Source: Didymella arachidicola (taxonomy: Eukaryota > Ascomycota > Dothideomycetes > Pleosporales > Didymellaceae). From it: a stretch of DNA of 64,000 bases. The notes under the pieces were generated by a model, which worked only from the letters and a program-made list of their open reading frames with translations, was not told where the DNA came from and did no database searches. Position numbers and translations under genes: made by a program. Where the stretch lies: assembly GCA_016630955.3 (NCBI GenBank), contig CM049987.1, positions 1,674,001 to 1,738,000 of the forward strand. Reading direction: 5' to 3'. This document shows, in pieces, positions 54,188 to 64,000 of this stretch (within the stretch, counting starts at the first letter, position 1; each line of letters begins with the position of its first letter).

Positions 54188-55287
54188 ACTCGCAGCATTG
54201 TAAAGTCAATATGGTTACATGCGAAGTAAAGGTGTCCCATTGATGGTCATGCGTCACGATCTCGGACAGGTGGTCTAGTTGATAAACATGGGACGAGAAA
54301 GAGGGCTTCCAGACACACTATTCTTTCTAGTCTAGTTGCTGGATGCAGAATGATAATCAGGGTTCGGTGAAATGGCCGAACTGTTCCACATGCGATGCTG
54401 GGGTGCGAGGCAAGCCGCTCGGGTTTTCAGCCGTGGGCTGAACCAAACCACAGAAAGCTCTGGCAGTGATCTTCACTTGCAGCAGGAAAGACTGGGCCTC
54501 GAGGCCCTCCGGGTGTAGACTTGTGTATCGGAACAATGAAGACTTCGGGCTCTGCCCAGGCGGATGCTTTGAAGTTCCCCGGTCATCACACGAAAGTTTA
54601 ATTGTGACACGCGGCTGAACCTAAGTTGTCCTATCGTAGTCGCCCTCGTCTCAACCCCTCGTACTTGCTCAGCAGAGCTTTACCTTGTTCTCTCTCGCGC
54701 TTGTTTTGTTTGGTTAACTCGCGATCGTATCTAAATGAGCCTGGCTGCGGAGGCCATGTCCGCAGCTGGCCACTTGAACCGGCAGCGGCCCGTTCACCGA
54801 ACTGCAACGATTAGCTGTTTGGCAAGCCACTCACGGATTGTATGACCACTCGCTTAACTTTTGTGATCCGTCCCGCAGACAGGGCAGAGCTTGCGTGCCG
54901 ACATCAAAGTAGCGGTAAAACCGAGCGGATGAGAGAGAGATTTACTACACTTGGAAAGCCGCGCGTTTACCCAGTGGTCGGTGACAAGGTAGCTCTTTCT
55001 CAGATCAACGCTTGAAAATTTTGTGCAAGAAAGTGAACCACTCTGCAACGATGAAGTACGAAGCTGGCGAAGCGGCACTGTCCTCCGTGTCCGGAACTAG
55101 TTCGGAGTGGGAGCGCCTCTCGCTTCACCCTGCTCGTCGTGTTCCGAGTCTCTAGTATTGGCGTCTGCAAGATGGAGGGGCTTCTTTCCCATCTTGCAGC
55201 GTCCATGGACACAACCTTATCCTGTGAAGTTGGCAGGGACTTTCAAACATCTTTCTTTGCTTTGGCAGTACACTTATCAAGGCCAAA
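54188..55287. other. Divergent promoter region of the receptor and permease genes
   Basis: About 1.1 kb between divergent starts. Only short frames are seen; no repeat or RNA gene was recognised. Confidence 0.5.
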
Positions 55288-57054
55288 ATGGGAGAAACGA
55301 CCAAATCACCTGTTGTTGACGGCCAGCCATGTGGAGTAGGCATCGAACTCCAAAATGCCGAACGCTCAAAAGATGCAGGTACGTTAGCGGACAAAGATGC
55401 AATGCATCGGATGGGCAAGGTGCAAGAGATGCGGCGTAACTTTAGATTCGTGTCAGTGTGGGCTTTCTCCATGATTCTAATGTCCAGCTGGGAAACAATG
55501 CTTGGGTAAGTCGCTGTGTTCAACAGCGGGTATAGAGCTAATCGTGTAAGAACATCTTCGATCGGGCTAATTGATGGTGGTACTGCCGGTCTGATCTGGA
55601 TGTATCTGGTCTGCTGGGTTGGCTTTGTGTGTGTCAACACCTCCATGGCTGAGATGGGGTCTATGGCGCCAACCTCGGGAGGTCAGTACCACTGGGTCAG
55701 CGAATTCGCTCCACCTCAGACCCAGAAGTTCCTCAGTTACCTGATTGGTAAGTAACTGTAAGCATGATTGGGATATAATGCTGATCCAATTCCTAGGTTG
55801 GCTTTGCGTGTTGGGGTGGCAAACTGGCGCTGCAAACACCGCTTTCCTTGCTGGCTCACAAATCCAAGGACTGATCGCGCTGAATATGCCAGATTACAAC
55901 TTCCACGCCTGGCACGGCACGCTTCTGGTATTTGCAGTCTCAGCATTTAACATTGTCTTCAATACCTGTTTCGCCAAAAGACTACCTTTGATCGAGTCAA
56001 TCGTACTGGTCGTTCACATATTTGGCTTCTTCGCAATCCTCGTGGTCCTTTGGGTTACTGGACCCATAGGCGATGTCACGAATACATTCACCAGTTTCAA
56101 CGACTTCGGAGGATGGGGCAATATAGGCTGGGCTACATTGTCCGGACTCGTAGCAGTCGTATTGCCCCTTCTTGGTGCTGATGCTGCTGTTCACATGTCG
56201 GAGGAGCTCCGGGATGCTCCCAAGACTTTACCTAGAAGTATGCTATGGACGACGATTGTCAATGGGTTCATGGGTTTTGTCATGCTCATCACATTCTGCT
56301 CTGTTCTAGGCAATATTGAAGACGCTCTGGCTTCACCGACCAAGCAGGCGTACATGTATGTCTTCTACAACTCTACGCAATCTGTCGCTGGCGCATCGGC
56401 TATGTCTGCACTGGTCATATTTATGGCTATCTTCTGCAACTTGTCCATTACTGCAACTTCGTCGCGTCAGCTCTTTGCTTTTGCAAGAGATCAAGGCGTG
56501 CCCTTCAGCAACACTTTCGCCTACGTAAGTATAAAATCCCAACGACAGATCATATGGCTAATATTCGCAGGTTTCACCAAGGTGGAACGTTCCGGTCAAT
56601 GCGATCTGTCTTTCATTTGCAGTATCATGTCTGCTCTCATTGATCAACCTGGGATCGACTACTGCCCTTTTAGTAAGAATATTTGAGCTACGGTGCTTCT
56701 GAACCATGCTGACGAGAACAGAATATCGCCTCCCTCTCGACCGCTGCCATTTTGGCCTCTTATATCGTTTCTATCTCGTGTATTGCTCTGAAACGCATCC
56801 GTGGGGACCCACTGCTGCCTTCTAAATTCGACCTAGGGAAGGCTGGACTTCCCATCAATATTGTGTCCATTGTTTTCCTTGTCTTTGTGTTTATCTTCTC
56901 GTTCATGCCGAGTGGCCCGAATCCGAACGCGGCAAGCATGAACTGGAGCATTCTCATGTTCTGTTCTACCATAATTCTCTCGATAGCATACTACTTTATG
57001 AAGGGGAGGCACGTCTATGCTGGACCGGTGGCTTATGTACGGAAGTCAGTGTAG
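55288..57054 (+). CDS. APC-family amino-acid/GABA permease
   Basis: Five exons, 55288-55505, 55551-55747, 55797-56524, 56571-56672 and 56722-57054, with introns of 45-49 bp, give 525 residues. About twelve hydrophobic segments are present. Family marks are GGTAGLIWMYLVCWVGF, SMAEMGSMAPTSGGQYHWVSEFAP (the APC consensus for amino-acid transporters), FTSFNDFGGWGN, DAAVHMSEELRDAPKTLPR and SSRQLFAFARDQGVPFS. This is the pattern of fungal Uga4/choline/GABA-type permeases at the plasma membrane or vacuole. Substrate is not determinable. The stop is 85 bp from the start of the Fot1-type element, so the insertion may sit in the 3' UTR or terminator region. Confidence 0.94.
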
Positions 57055-57139
57055 AAGCCAAGCTCTGTACAAATTAGAGGCAATCAGGACCGCAAATCTT
57101 GAGAACCAAGTATTCGACAGAAGAATTTGCGATACTATA

Positions 57140-57192
57140 ACGTGTTTTACAAGCGAGTCGTCAATACAAGCGAGTCGTCAGCCCCACCAACT
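57140..57192 (+). repeat. Left terminal inverted repeat of the Fot1-type element
   Basis: Begins ACGTGTTTTACAAGCGAGTC. Inside it, ACAAGCGAGTCGTCA occurs twice in tandem (about 17-bp period), a probable pair of transposase binding sites. Identical in reverse complement to 58942-58994 over 53 bases; the next base differs. Confidence 0.95.
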
Positions 57193-57220
57193 TTGATCAA
57201 CCACCTTAAGTCTTTTCATC

Positions 57221-58873
57221 ATGCCTCAACGCTATGCCCCTCAAGTACTATCAAATGAAGCCGATGTTCAGCTTGCTATTAATTCTATTGTTTCAAAGCA
57301 GATTCAGTCTGAAAGCCGCGCTGCTCTAGCCTTTAACGTCCCTCGTATGACAATGCGCGACCGACGCGCTGGGAAGCCTGCCCGACGCGATTGCCAGCCC
57401 AACTCAAAGAAGCTTACCCAGCTAGAAGAGGAGGTGATTGTTAAATACATACTTGATCTAGATCTACGTGGATTTGCGCCTACGTACGCAGCTGTACGTG
57501 ATATGGCTAATAGACTGCTGGCTGCACGCAGTGCTAGTCAGGTTGGCGTCCACTGGCCGCGCAACTTTGTTAAGCGTACAGAGAGTCTTACAACGCGTTT
57601 CAACCGAGCGTATGACAGGCAGAGAGCTCTATGCGAGGATCCTGTCCTTATCCAAGGCTGGTTTCAGCTTGTAGAGCAGACAAAGGCCAAGTACGGCATC
57701 TGCGACGAAGACGTCTACAACTTTGACGAGGCTGGCTTTATGATGGGCAAGATCACAACGCAGCTTGTTGTGACAGGATCAGAGAGGAGAGGCAGGCCAA
57801 AGACTGTTCAGCCTGGCGACCGTGAGTGGGTGACAGTAATAGCAGCTATCAACGCTGCTGGCTGGTCAGTCCCACCGTTCCTAATCTTTGCTGGCAAGTA
57901 CCACCTCTCTGCCTGGTATGAGGAGACAGAGATCCCACGCAACTGGGCAATTGCAGTTAGCGACAATGGCTGGACAAATAACGAGCTTGGGGTAGAGTGG
58001 CTGGAGCACTTTAACGCTCACACTCAGGCTCGTGTAGTAGGAGCGCGGCGCCTACTTATCCTTGACGGCCACGAGAGCCACCACTCTCTTGGATTCCAGG
58101 AGCTCTGCAAGGAGCACAACATCTACACGCTCTGTATGCCACCTCACTCCTCTCACCTACTCCAGCCCCTTGACGTTGGCTGCTTCTCGCCGTTAAAGCG
58201 CGCCTATAGTCGTGAGGTAGAGAGCCTGATGCGCAACCACATCAACCACATCACCAAGCTTGAGTTTCTGCCTGCGTTTAAGGCAGCCTTTAATCGATCG
58301 TTCACGCCAGTCAATATCTGCTCAGCCTTCCGGGGAGCAGGTCTAGTACCTTATCAGCCAGAGGCTGTCCTCTCAAAGCTAGACGTACAGCTACGTACAC
58401 CTACTCCACCAGCGGCTCTCACAGAGGCTCTCTGGGAGGCTCGTACTCCAAGCAACGCCCGCGAGCTTGAGGCTCAATCAAGCCTAATTCGTGAGCGCAT
58501 ACGCCAGCACAAGAGCTCGTCACCAGCTTCTATAATTGAGAAGATAGACCAGCTTAAGAAAGGAGCTGAGATGATGATCCTCTCAGCTGAGCTGATGAAG
58601 GAAAGGATTGCTAGCCTTGAGAGGGCTAACAAAGCAGCGTCAAAGCGTAGGGAGCGCAAGAAGAAGCGTATACAGAAGCAAGGAGTGTTAACAAAGGGGA
58701 CTGGAGAGGATATACTTGCTCAACGTGAGGCAGATCAGCAGCTTGCTCGTGAGGAGCGTCATGGAGGAGAGCGATCAGGCCTTAGCCGCCAGGCTCTGGC
58801 GCGCTGTAAGACGTGTAGGGAGACTGGGCACAACTCACGTACATGCAAGAAAGAGGCTGTAGCTACTGCTTAA
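57221..58873 (+). CDS. Fot1/pogo-type transposase
   Basis: 550 residues from ATG 57221. N-terminal Psq/CENP-B-type helix-turn-helix ([20 protein letters not shown], with [11 protein letters not shown]) for terminal-repeat binding, then a second HTH region ([28 protein letters not shown]). The DDE_1 catalytic core has Asp169 ([10 protein letters not shown]), Asp282 (LILDGHESH) and Asp318 ([13 protein letters not shown]), 35 residues between the last two, as in pogo/Fot1 enzymes. [12 protein letters not shown] is highly conserved. The C-terminus is helical and basic and ends in a C-x2-C-x4-H-x4-C zinc knuckle ([14 protein letters not shown]). Cut-and-paste transposition into TA is expected. Confidence 0.96.
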   Translation: MPQRYAPQVLSNEADVQLAINSIVSKQIQSESRAALAFNVPRMTMRDRRAGKPARRDCQPNSKKLTQLEEEVIVKYILDLDLRGFAPTYAAVRDMANRLLAARSASQVGVHWPRNFVKRTESLTTRFNRAYDRQRALCEDPVLIQGWFQLVEQTKAKYGICDEDVYNFDEAGFMMGKITTQLVVTGSERRGRPKTVQPGDREWVTVIAAINAAGWSVPPFLIFAGKYHLSAWYEETEIPRNWAIAVSDNGWTNNELGVEWLEHFNAHTQARVVGARRLLILDGHESHHSLGFQELCKEHNIYTLCMPPHSSHLLQPLDVGCFSPLKRAYSREVESLMRNHINHITKLEFLPAFKAAFNRSFTPVNICSAFRGAGLVPYQPEAVLSKLDVQLRTPTPPAALTEALWEARTPSNARELEAQSSLIRERIRQHKSSSPASIIEKIDQLKKGAEMMILSAELMKERIASLERANKAASKRRERKKKRIQKQGVLTKGTGEDILAQREADQQLAREERHGGERSGLSRQALARCKTCRETGHNSRTCKKEAVATA

Positions 58874-58941
58874 TCTACTCTATTAATTTCTAGATACTTT
58901 ACTATTGCGTTGTTAAGATATACGCGTTAAGAGGTGCACAG

Positions 58942-58994
58942 AGTTGGTGGGGCTGACGACTCGCTTGTATTGACGACTCGCTTGTAAAACACGT
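58942..58994 (-). repeat. Right terminal inverted repeat of the Fot1-type element
   Basis: Perfect inverted copy of 57140-57192, ending CTTGTAAAACACGT, then TA. Like the left copy it carries the tandem 15-bp motif. Confidence 0.95.
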
Positions 58995-60034
58995 TATAGC
59001 GAGTTCGAAAGGCCCAATAAAACGGACGTAGCCCATTCATACTTAGCGCGGCATGAGAACAAGACATGTCCGTCGTGAGTCTTGATCGAGCACAACTGTG
59101 GAAATACGAGCCTAGTGACGACTTAAAAAAGAAGATAGGCAACGATCACGGAAACCCTTTTTATGCGCTAGACACTCGATAAAAAGGTGTAATAAATAGT
59201 CTGCCCTCGGCTGACCACAATTAAGCTGTTGCGAAGAGCGCAGCAGGATCAATCATCATGCTCAACCTTCCCCGGAAATAGTAGCGGCTGATAGGCTTTC
59301 CTTCTTACTTTCTATCCAGAGTATGACAGTGGAGAAAGGAACCGCTTGGAGGGTTTCGGAGACTAATCAGGCTGAGGCAGGGGAAAGGTCAAAGGAGGGG
59401 CGCACCAAGTTGGTAAAGACAAAAGCTCAACATACAGCTGAGCGCGGGGCAGGACATCAGCGTAAAAAAGTGTGTGCCTCTCGAAAACCAAAGAAGACCG
59501 CCTCAGAAGGCAAGGGAAATTTTCAACAGCAGCACTTGCTGGAGTTGCTAAATCTGTCCCGTATGAGAGTTTGAGCTGGACATCGGAGAAGACTGTCATC
59601 CATCCGAGTTGAGGTTTACTGCACGCCGCATTCGTTTAAGATGGAAGATTATTTCAGAACAGCTACTGATATCAAGCATACGCGGAAGTAAAAGAGCTTT
59701 AGACTGTTTCATACGTAATGCTTGGACGCGCAGTGGCCTACCGCAGTCCAGGATTGTCCGATGATCCGCACAGTGGCAGCACAAGAGAGTAAGGCTGCAG
59801 CGCTGTCAACGAACGATTTACGAACATATTAGCAGTGATGCGTCTGTAATCGAAGTATCACGGGGATGCGTACGATTATGGCGAATGTTTATGCGAGGGG
59901 AGCTAACAGAGACATGTTTTGCCAAACGTATAAGACTGCGCCAATCTACAAAGGAAGACCGCACCTACAGACTTCAACACTTTGCTATCAACCATCTCAA
60001 GCTCACTGTATTATTTTACTTCACAATCGTCACC
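58995..60034. other. Intergenic region right of the transposon
   Basis: About 1 kb with stops in all frames; an 83-codon Lys/Arg-rich frame at 59323-59574 has no family features and was not called. Confidence 0.45.
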
Positions 60035-61093
60035 ATGGTCGGTATCATCAACCTTGCTCTTGCGTTTGCTGCCCTCGCAGCTGCCCACCCGGGTCACGAA
60101 GAGCATTTCCACGACCGTGCTGCGAAGCGGAACTTCCTTGCGAACTCGCGTCGCTCTCTGGACTCCTGTGCCAAGCACCTAGAGAAGAGAGGGACCTTGA
60201 AGACTGCTGAGATTGAGCGCTGTGCTTTTGTTGAGAATTTGCAAAAGAAAGACCTGGCCAAGAGCATTCGCGCTCGTGACACTGCCGCAATTCTCAATAC
60301 ATCTCATCATTCGGACATCGATACCATCCCTTTCCTGCCCGAGTCAACCATTTCCAGCGACAACTCGACCTGCATCTTGTCTCCCGAGGGAGAAGTTGGA
60401 CCTTTCTGGGTCACCGGCGAACTCGATCGTGACGACATCCTCGACGACGAGCCTGGTGTCGTCAACTATGTGTATGCGCAATTCATTGATATCAACACTT
60501 GCGAGCCGATTCCTGAACTGTACTGGGATATCTGGAACTGCAACGCGACTGGTGTATACTCTGGAGTACAAGACAGCAGTAACGGCAACGGGGACGATGC
60601 ATCCAACCTGAACAAGACTGCTCTTCGCGGCATCCGGAAGACCAAAAGACAACGGTATCGCACACTTTAGAACCGCGGTACCATTACGGGCGGCACTGTG
60701 CCCCATATCGGGCAGCTATTCTTTGACCAGGACCTGATCAGCGAAGTTGAGGCCATTTGTCCCAACAGCTCGAATAACATCATTCTCACAATCAACTCGG
60801 CCGATCGTGTAGTCAGCCTTGAGACCGAATATAGCAACTCCGACCCCATCTTCAACTACGTCTACTTGGGTGATGACCTTACCGATATTCTCTTCTCATG
60901 GGTCACGATCGGCGTCGACACGACCGCGAGCTACGACACCAGCTATGCTGCTGCCTGGACAAACAATGGCGGGGTGGCAAACAGCGATTCTGGTAGTGCA
61001 GGTGGCAGTAATACGGGGTCTCTGCCTAGTGGTAATATTCCATCGGGTGCCCCGTCTGGAGCTCCTTTCGCTACCGCTAGCGTCTCTGTCTAG
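60035..61093 (+). pseudogene. Broken secreted intradiol ring-cleavage dioxygenase-like gene
   Basis: ATG 60035 in a good context (CACCATGG) starts a signal peptide (IINLALAFAALAAAHPG), a His-rich mature start and an intradiol-type N-terminal region (CILSPEGEVGPFWVTGELDR, LYWDIWNCNATGVYSGV, NKTALRGIRKT). Around 60640-60670 the frame fails. A run AAAA at 60644-60647 shifts it (three A would continue as KDNGIAHF), and the frame then ends with TAG at 60668-60670. The C-terminal part resumes at once in the original frame (GTITGGTVPHIGQLFFDQDL through 61093, ending in a Ser/Gly-rich tail). Between GIAHF and the TGGTVPHIG segment, family members have about 30-40 residues carrying a Tyr and an H-x-H iron ligand pair; these are missing here. 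So both an indel and a deletion have destroyed the active site. No intron rescues it. Confidence 0.8.
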
Positions 61094-61410
61094 CAATACT
61101 TGACACAAGCCCTTTCGAACCCCATCAGTAGTAATTGTGTAACAACAATGCCCCTCTACTCCTAGAGATAAACTTGGAACTCTCTCAATCCGATTGTGTA
61201 CCTACAATAGGCAACCAAGTAGGTATACATTAGCCTTAGGTTAGATAGCACGCAATAGAATTCTAACCTATACCTAATGTTTATATGGAGCAATCTGACT
61301 TGAATCTGACTCTGTTATAGAAGGACTTGGTTTGGATCTAATCTAATTTCAGAATATTGGTAGAGTGTAAATATGACGAGGGACTTGGAAGAATCTCAGG
61401 GTTTGACGCC
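61094..61410. other. Convergent intergenic region
   Basis: About 320 bp, AT-rich, with repeated AACCTA/TAGGTT-like words. It should hold both 3' ends. Confidence 0.5.
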
Positions 61411-62343
61411 TCATGACATTGCCTGCCACATCAATGCGACAACACTGACGAAAAGCGAACCGCTCGTAGACAGACCCATGAGCGTGGCACTGTTAGGCTT
61501 TGCAGTAGGCGTGGCCCCACTACTTGAGACGCGCTCAGCGTCAACATCGGTGCCCGTGGCATCTGGTGCTGAGGCAGAGGCAGAAGCCGGAGCGGATTCT
61601 GAAGCGGATTCTGAAGCTGTAGGTTGAGAGGCTGGCTTCGGGCACGGGTTCTCATACACATATTGCTCGGGCTTTCCATCGCAAGTGCCTGCCTTCGAAG
61701 CGTCATATGTACCATTGGGAAACATCCAGCAGGTCCCGGAAGAGAACGGCGAGAGATCCTCATTGCGCGGATTGAAGACGACGTAGCTGCAAGATTCAGA
61801 CTCTGCACATTGCGACAAACAGTTTGTCGCACCTTCACTGGCGGAGCAGGAAGACCAGCAATTGTCATCGGGCGTAGGGTAGTCGCAAATAGACGCGACG
61901 GCAGAGGGTGACGCGGTTGCTGTGCAAGCTTCTGAGGTAGGTGTAGGCCCAGCACATGTGGGCTTGTCATAAACGGAAAGGTAGTCGCAGCCTTCCTGGC
62001 CGGTGCTCTTATCAAATTGCTCATCCGGGTACAGCCAGCACGTTCCTGTGCCAGTATAGGGGTTTCCGGCAGCGAAAATAACGAAGTTGCATGGCTGATG
62101 CGAGTTGCAGTACTCCCAGCAGTGAGCTTTGCCTGAACTGGCGACGGCAAACGCTGAGCCTGGCTTTTTGTAGTCGCAAAGTGTGGTGATGAGGTTCGCT
62201 GTGCAATTGGAGATTTCAGGAGTGGGTGTTGGATACCATTGAACGACTGAGGTAGGCTCGTCTCCTCCAGTGGCCTGTCGCAAGCCCTGTGCAAGGACAG
62301 CAGGCGCTAGGGCAATCAAAGTACAGAGAGCAGCAGTCCTCAT
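61411..62343 (-). CDS. Secreted Cys-rich protein with two similar domains and GPI-type tail
   Basis: A single minus-strand exon of 310 residues from ATG 62343. A signal peptide (RTAALCTLIALAPAVLAQG) is followed by two related Cys-rich units. Unit 1 covers about LITTLCDYKKP, HCWEYCNSHQPCNFVIF, TGTCWLYPDEQFD and CDYLSVYDKPTC. Unit 2 covers AVASICDYPTP, NCLSQCAESESCSYVVFNP, SGTCWMFPNGTYD and YVYENPC. The C-x-x-x-x-x-C-x-y-V-[IV]-F...GTCW-[LM]-[YF]-P pattern resembles PAN/Apple-type carbohydrate- or protein-binding modules. A Ser/Ala/Glu-rich stalk and a hydrophobic C-terminus (LMGLSTSGSLFVSVVALMW) suggest a GPI anchor at the wall. I do not assign a function; an apoplastic effector or adhesin-like role is a guess. 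Confidence 0.8.
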   Translation of the reverse strand: MRTAALCTLIALAPAVLAQGLRQATGGDEPTSVVQWYPTPTPEISNCTANLITTLCDYKKPGSAFAVASSGKAHCWEYCNSHQPCNFVIFAAGNPYTGTGTCWLYPDEQFDKSTGQEGCDYLSVYDKPTCAGPTPTSEACTATASPSAVASICDYPTPDDNCWSSCSASEGATNCLSQCAESESCSYVVFNPRNEDLSPFSSGTCWMFPNGTYDASKAGTCDGKPEQYVYENPCPKPASQPTASESASESAPASASASAPDATGTDVDAERVSSSGATPTAKPNSATLMGLSTSGSLFVSVVALMWQAMS

Positions 62344-62941
62344 GTTTGATAACGAACGTGGTTGTAGCGAGTGTGGTTGAGATCTCCTGTGTACGGTAGC
62401 TAGGTCTGCGTCCTTCATGAACTTACGGGACACACTACATGCCATATATAGGAGGCTTAGATAGGGGGCCTGATTGACTCAATTTTGTATAGCCAGTGGT
62501 AGAGCTGCCTAATCGAGCCAAGGGCGATTCTACCGGTCAGCCCTACTACGAACGAGGCACTCGAGGCTGTGTCGCTCATGCCGAATGATGTTGCAGCGCG
62601 GCAGCGTTCCTTGGTCCTCCATATACGGATGGTAAGCAATGCAGGTCAACAGCATTGCGAGCGAGCAGAGGGTAGCAACAGCATGAAGCAACCATGTTAA
62701 CAAGGGAGTTCTCCTGCCCTGCAGTGCTGCGCCCTAAAACGAGATTCAGGCCTCCGCCAAGTCGGATGACAGATCCCCGCTAACACCATGGAGAAGATAC
62801 CCCAGATTTGTTCTTAATTTAGCGCTCTTCTTTTTTACGGTCTTTACAGCAGCGAGAGGCTTTGGTCTACTCGCGCACTGTGGTGGACGCACCTCAGCCG
62901 CCTCTCATCACGTGCCCTCTCAAGTTCTTTTTGGGGAGAGA

Positions 62942-62955
62942 GGGGGGGGGGGGGG
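62942..62955 (+). repeat. G14 homopolymer tract
   Basis: Fourteen consecutive G in a GA-rich context, with a run of ten T at 63034-63043. Such tracts are prone to length error in sequencing and to slippage. Confidence 0.9.
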
Positions 62956-63710
62956 CTTCCGATGCCGATGAATCCTCATCCTCGTCCCAAAAGGCTGCAT
63001 GCATCCATGTCGTACACATTCATACCAAAGAGGTTTTTTTTTTCGCATACATATGCCACTTGTCGACGTTGAGCCAGGAATTCGAATGATATGCACAGGT
63101 CTCTTCGCTCCAGTTGGCTGACTGGCAACGAAAGTAAACCTGGCCTGTCTATTCACGATGTGAATGGCCCTCCGAGAGAGAACAAGCTCTTGCTACGTTT
63201 GTCATTTTTGGGGGCTTGCCGATTCTTAAAGGTGCCTGTCGATGCGGTGCGTGATGGTTATCGAAATGCCATGGTAAGATAAGCCAAAGACTGGTGGTGA
63301 CGTGTATTTCCCCGATCTGCGCATGAGGGCTGGCAGAATGGCCATAGCGCTATTTCCAAACGCTATAGCAAGCATGCATTGTGAGCGACAGTAGTCCATG
63401 TGCATCATGCTGATTTCCAGTGCCACAGTATCTCCATCATTTCGTACCAAGCATGCCACATGTCGGCGATTGATTCAGGCTTCGGGCGACGCGTGACGAG
63501 TTACTCGGCTTGAGCGAATAGAGCAACTGGTTGATATGCCATGACAGGCCATGTGTTGACATTAGTTTCTCCTTTCATGATCAACGGCGCAGTATGTTCG
63601 TGATGGTGTAGGTTGGTGTGGAGAGTATGTCTGGTCAAAGCTCCCCCAGCTGCTTGCCCGATCGGGATGGCCACTGACTGCGGAGGGCGAGCACGCAATT
63701 TTAACGCGAC

Positions 63711-63724
63711 GTCATTGGCTCATT
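63711..63724 (+). promoter_or_regulatory. CRE-like and CCAAT-box sequences before the right-edge gene
   Basis: GACGTCATTGGCTC combines a CREB/ATF-type GACGTCA with an inverted CCAAT box (ATTGG), about 155 bp before the ATG at 63876. Both are common in fungal nuclear genes for mitochondrial proteins. Pattern only; no experimental support. Confidence 0.4.
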
Positions 63725-63875
63725 GCGCACCTTCAACTTTTCGAAGCCGATTGTGAACGGCCTGGACAAGATTATTAAGCACCTTTCGCGTCATCATGCA
63801 GTTCTCCAATATCTCCTCCATGCTGCTATCTGGTGACAGTCGCGTGATGAGAGTTGCTACCAATTGCCCAGCGCC

Positions 63876-64000
63876 ATGAGCTTCCAACGCAGCCTGTTCG
63901 CCATAGCACGGCGCCAGACATCAACACCACATGTCTACGCCAAATGTCTCCCACGAGCATCGATATTACAAGCGGTCCGGAGCATTCACCAGCGCTCGCC
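63876..64000 (+). CDS. N-terminus of a gene with a mitochondrial-type presequence (runs off window)
   Basis: ATG at 63876 opens a frame to the window edge, 41 codons seen. It begins MSFQRSLFAIARRQTSTPHV and continues with Arg, Ser, Ala and no acidic residue, ending RSIHQRS, the profile of a cleavable mitochondrial targeting sequence. The product cannot be identified from this part. The CRE-like and CCAAT-like elements upstream support a real start. Confidence 0.6.
   Translation, partial: MSFQRSLFAIARRQTSTPHVYAKCLPRASILQAVRSIHQRS

Larger units (their letters stand above)
57140..58994 (+). mobile_element. Fot1/pogo-type DNA transposon, apparently complete (1855 bp)
   Basis: Bounded by perfect 53-bp inverted repeats (57140-57192 and 58942-58994) and flanked by TA on both sides (57138-57139 and 58995-58996), the target duplication of the Tc1/mariner-pogo superfamily. 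Size and single transposase ORF fit Fot1 elements. No internal stop or frameshift is seen in the 551-codon ORF, so it looks recent and potentially active. Confidence 0.93.
62344..63875. other. Gene-poor stretch with homopolymer runs
   Basis: About 1.5 kb without coding-looking frames. It holds the G14 tract and T10 tract listed separately, and near 63700-63760 CRE-like GACGTCA next to ATTGG (inverted CCAAT), probably the promoter of the rightmost gene. Confidence 0.45.

Noticed and set aside
59323..59574. 83-codon Lys/Arg-rich frame right of the transposon
   Set aside because: Single short frame with no family feature, splice partner or conserved motif; not enough support for a gene.

Overview
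The window is nuclear DNA of a filamentous ascomycete (Pezizomycotina). The evidence is short GT-AG introns (mostly 44-60 bp) with CTRAC-type branch sites, typical fungal genes (Ctk3, Met2, acetate kinase, PTH11-like receptors, Fig1) and a pogo/Fot1 DNA transposon. A dothideomycete is my guess from overall feel, not a demonstrated placement. No prokaryotic, phage or CRISPR feature was seen.

Layout. 1-12.6 kb (minus): the first 4197 codons of midasin (Mdn1/Rea1), one uninterrupted frame with six AAA+ modules; its C-terminal MIDAS domain lies beyond the window. 12.8-16.0 kb: mitochondrial ribosomal protein bL12m, CTD-kinase subunit Ctk3 and pyrroline-5-carboxylate reductase. 16.7-18.1 kb: a seven-helix rhodopsin-domain (PTH11-like) protein. 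18.1-24.9 kb: a gene-poor stretch with two damaged genes, a Fig1-family membrane protein with an in-frame TAG and a CorA-like transporter with at least two lesions. 24.9-31 kb: a small Ser-rich protein, an alpha/beta hydrolase, and a RING protein with a Met/Asn/Gly-rich middle and a long RS/RD-rich tail. 31.4-39.9 kb: Met2, mitochondrial ketoacyl-ACP synthase, a NiCoT nickel/cobalt transporter, an ISG12-like protein, a TMEM53/DUF829 hydrolase and an Mpv17-family protein. 40.2-49.5 kb: an SDR, acetate kinase, an isochorismatase-family hydrolase and a very large Cid1-type nucleotidyltransferase. 51.3 kb: a 38-residue Cys-rich metallothionein-like peptide. 52.9-57.1 kb: a second PTH11-like receptor and an APC amino-acid/GABA permease. 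57.1-59.0 kb: an intact Fot1/pogo element with perfect 53-bp inverted repeats. 60-62.4 kb: a broken secreted intradiol-dioxygenase gene and a GPI-type secreted Cys-rich protein. At the right edge begins a gene with a mitochondrial-type presequence.

The left and centre are conserved housekeeping genes (ribosome assembly, mitochondrial translation and lipid synthesis, proline and methionine synthesis, RNA processing). Accessory character appears in two places: 18-24 kb, where the damage includes C-to-T-type stop codons, and 51-63 kb, with the transposon, the broken secreted enzyme and secreted or receptor proteins. I found no convincing new multi-gene system. The most notable items are the adjacent damaged membrane-protein genes, the intact transposon with duplicated motifs in its termini, the tiny Cys-rich gene, and the uORF ending two bases before the Met2 start.
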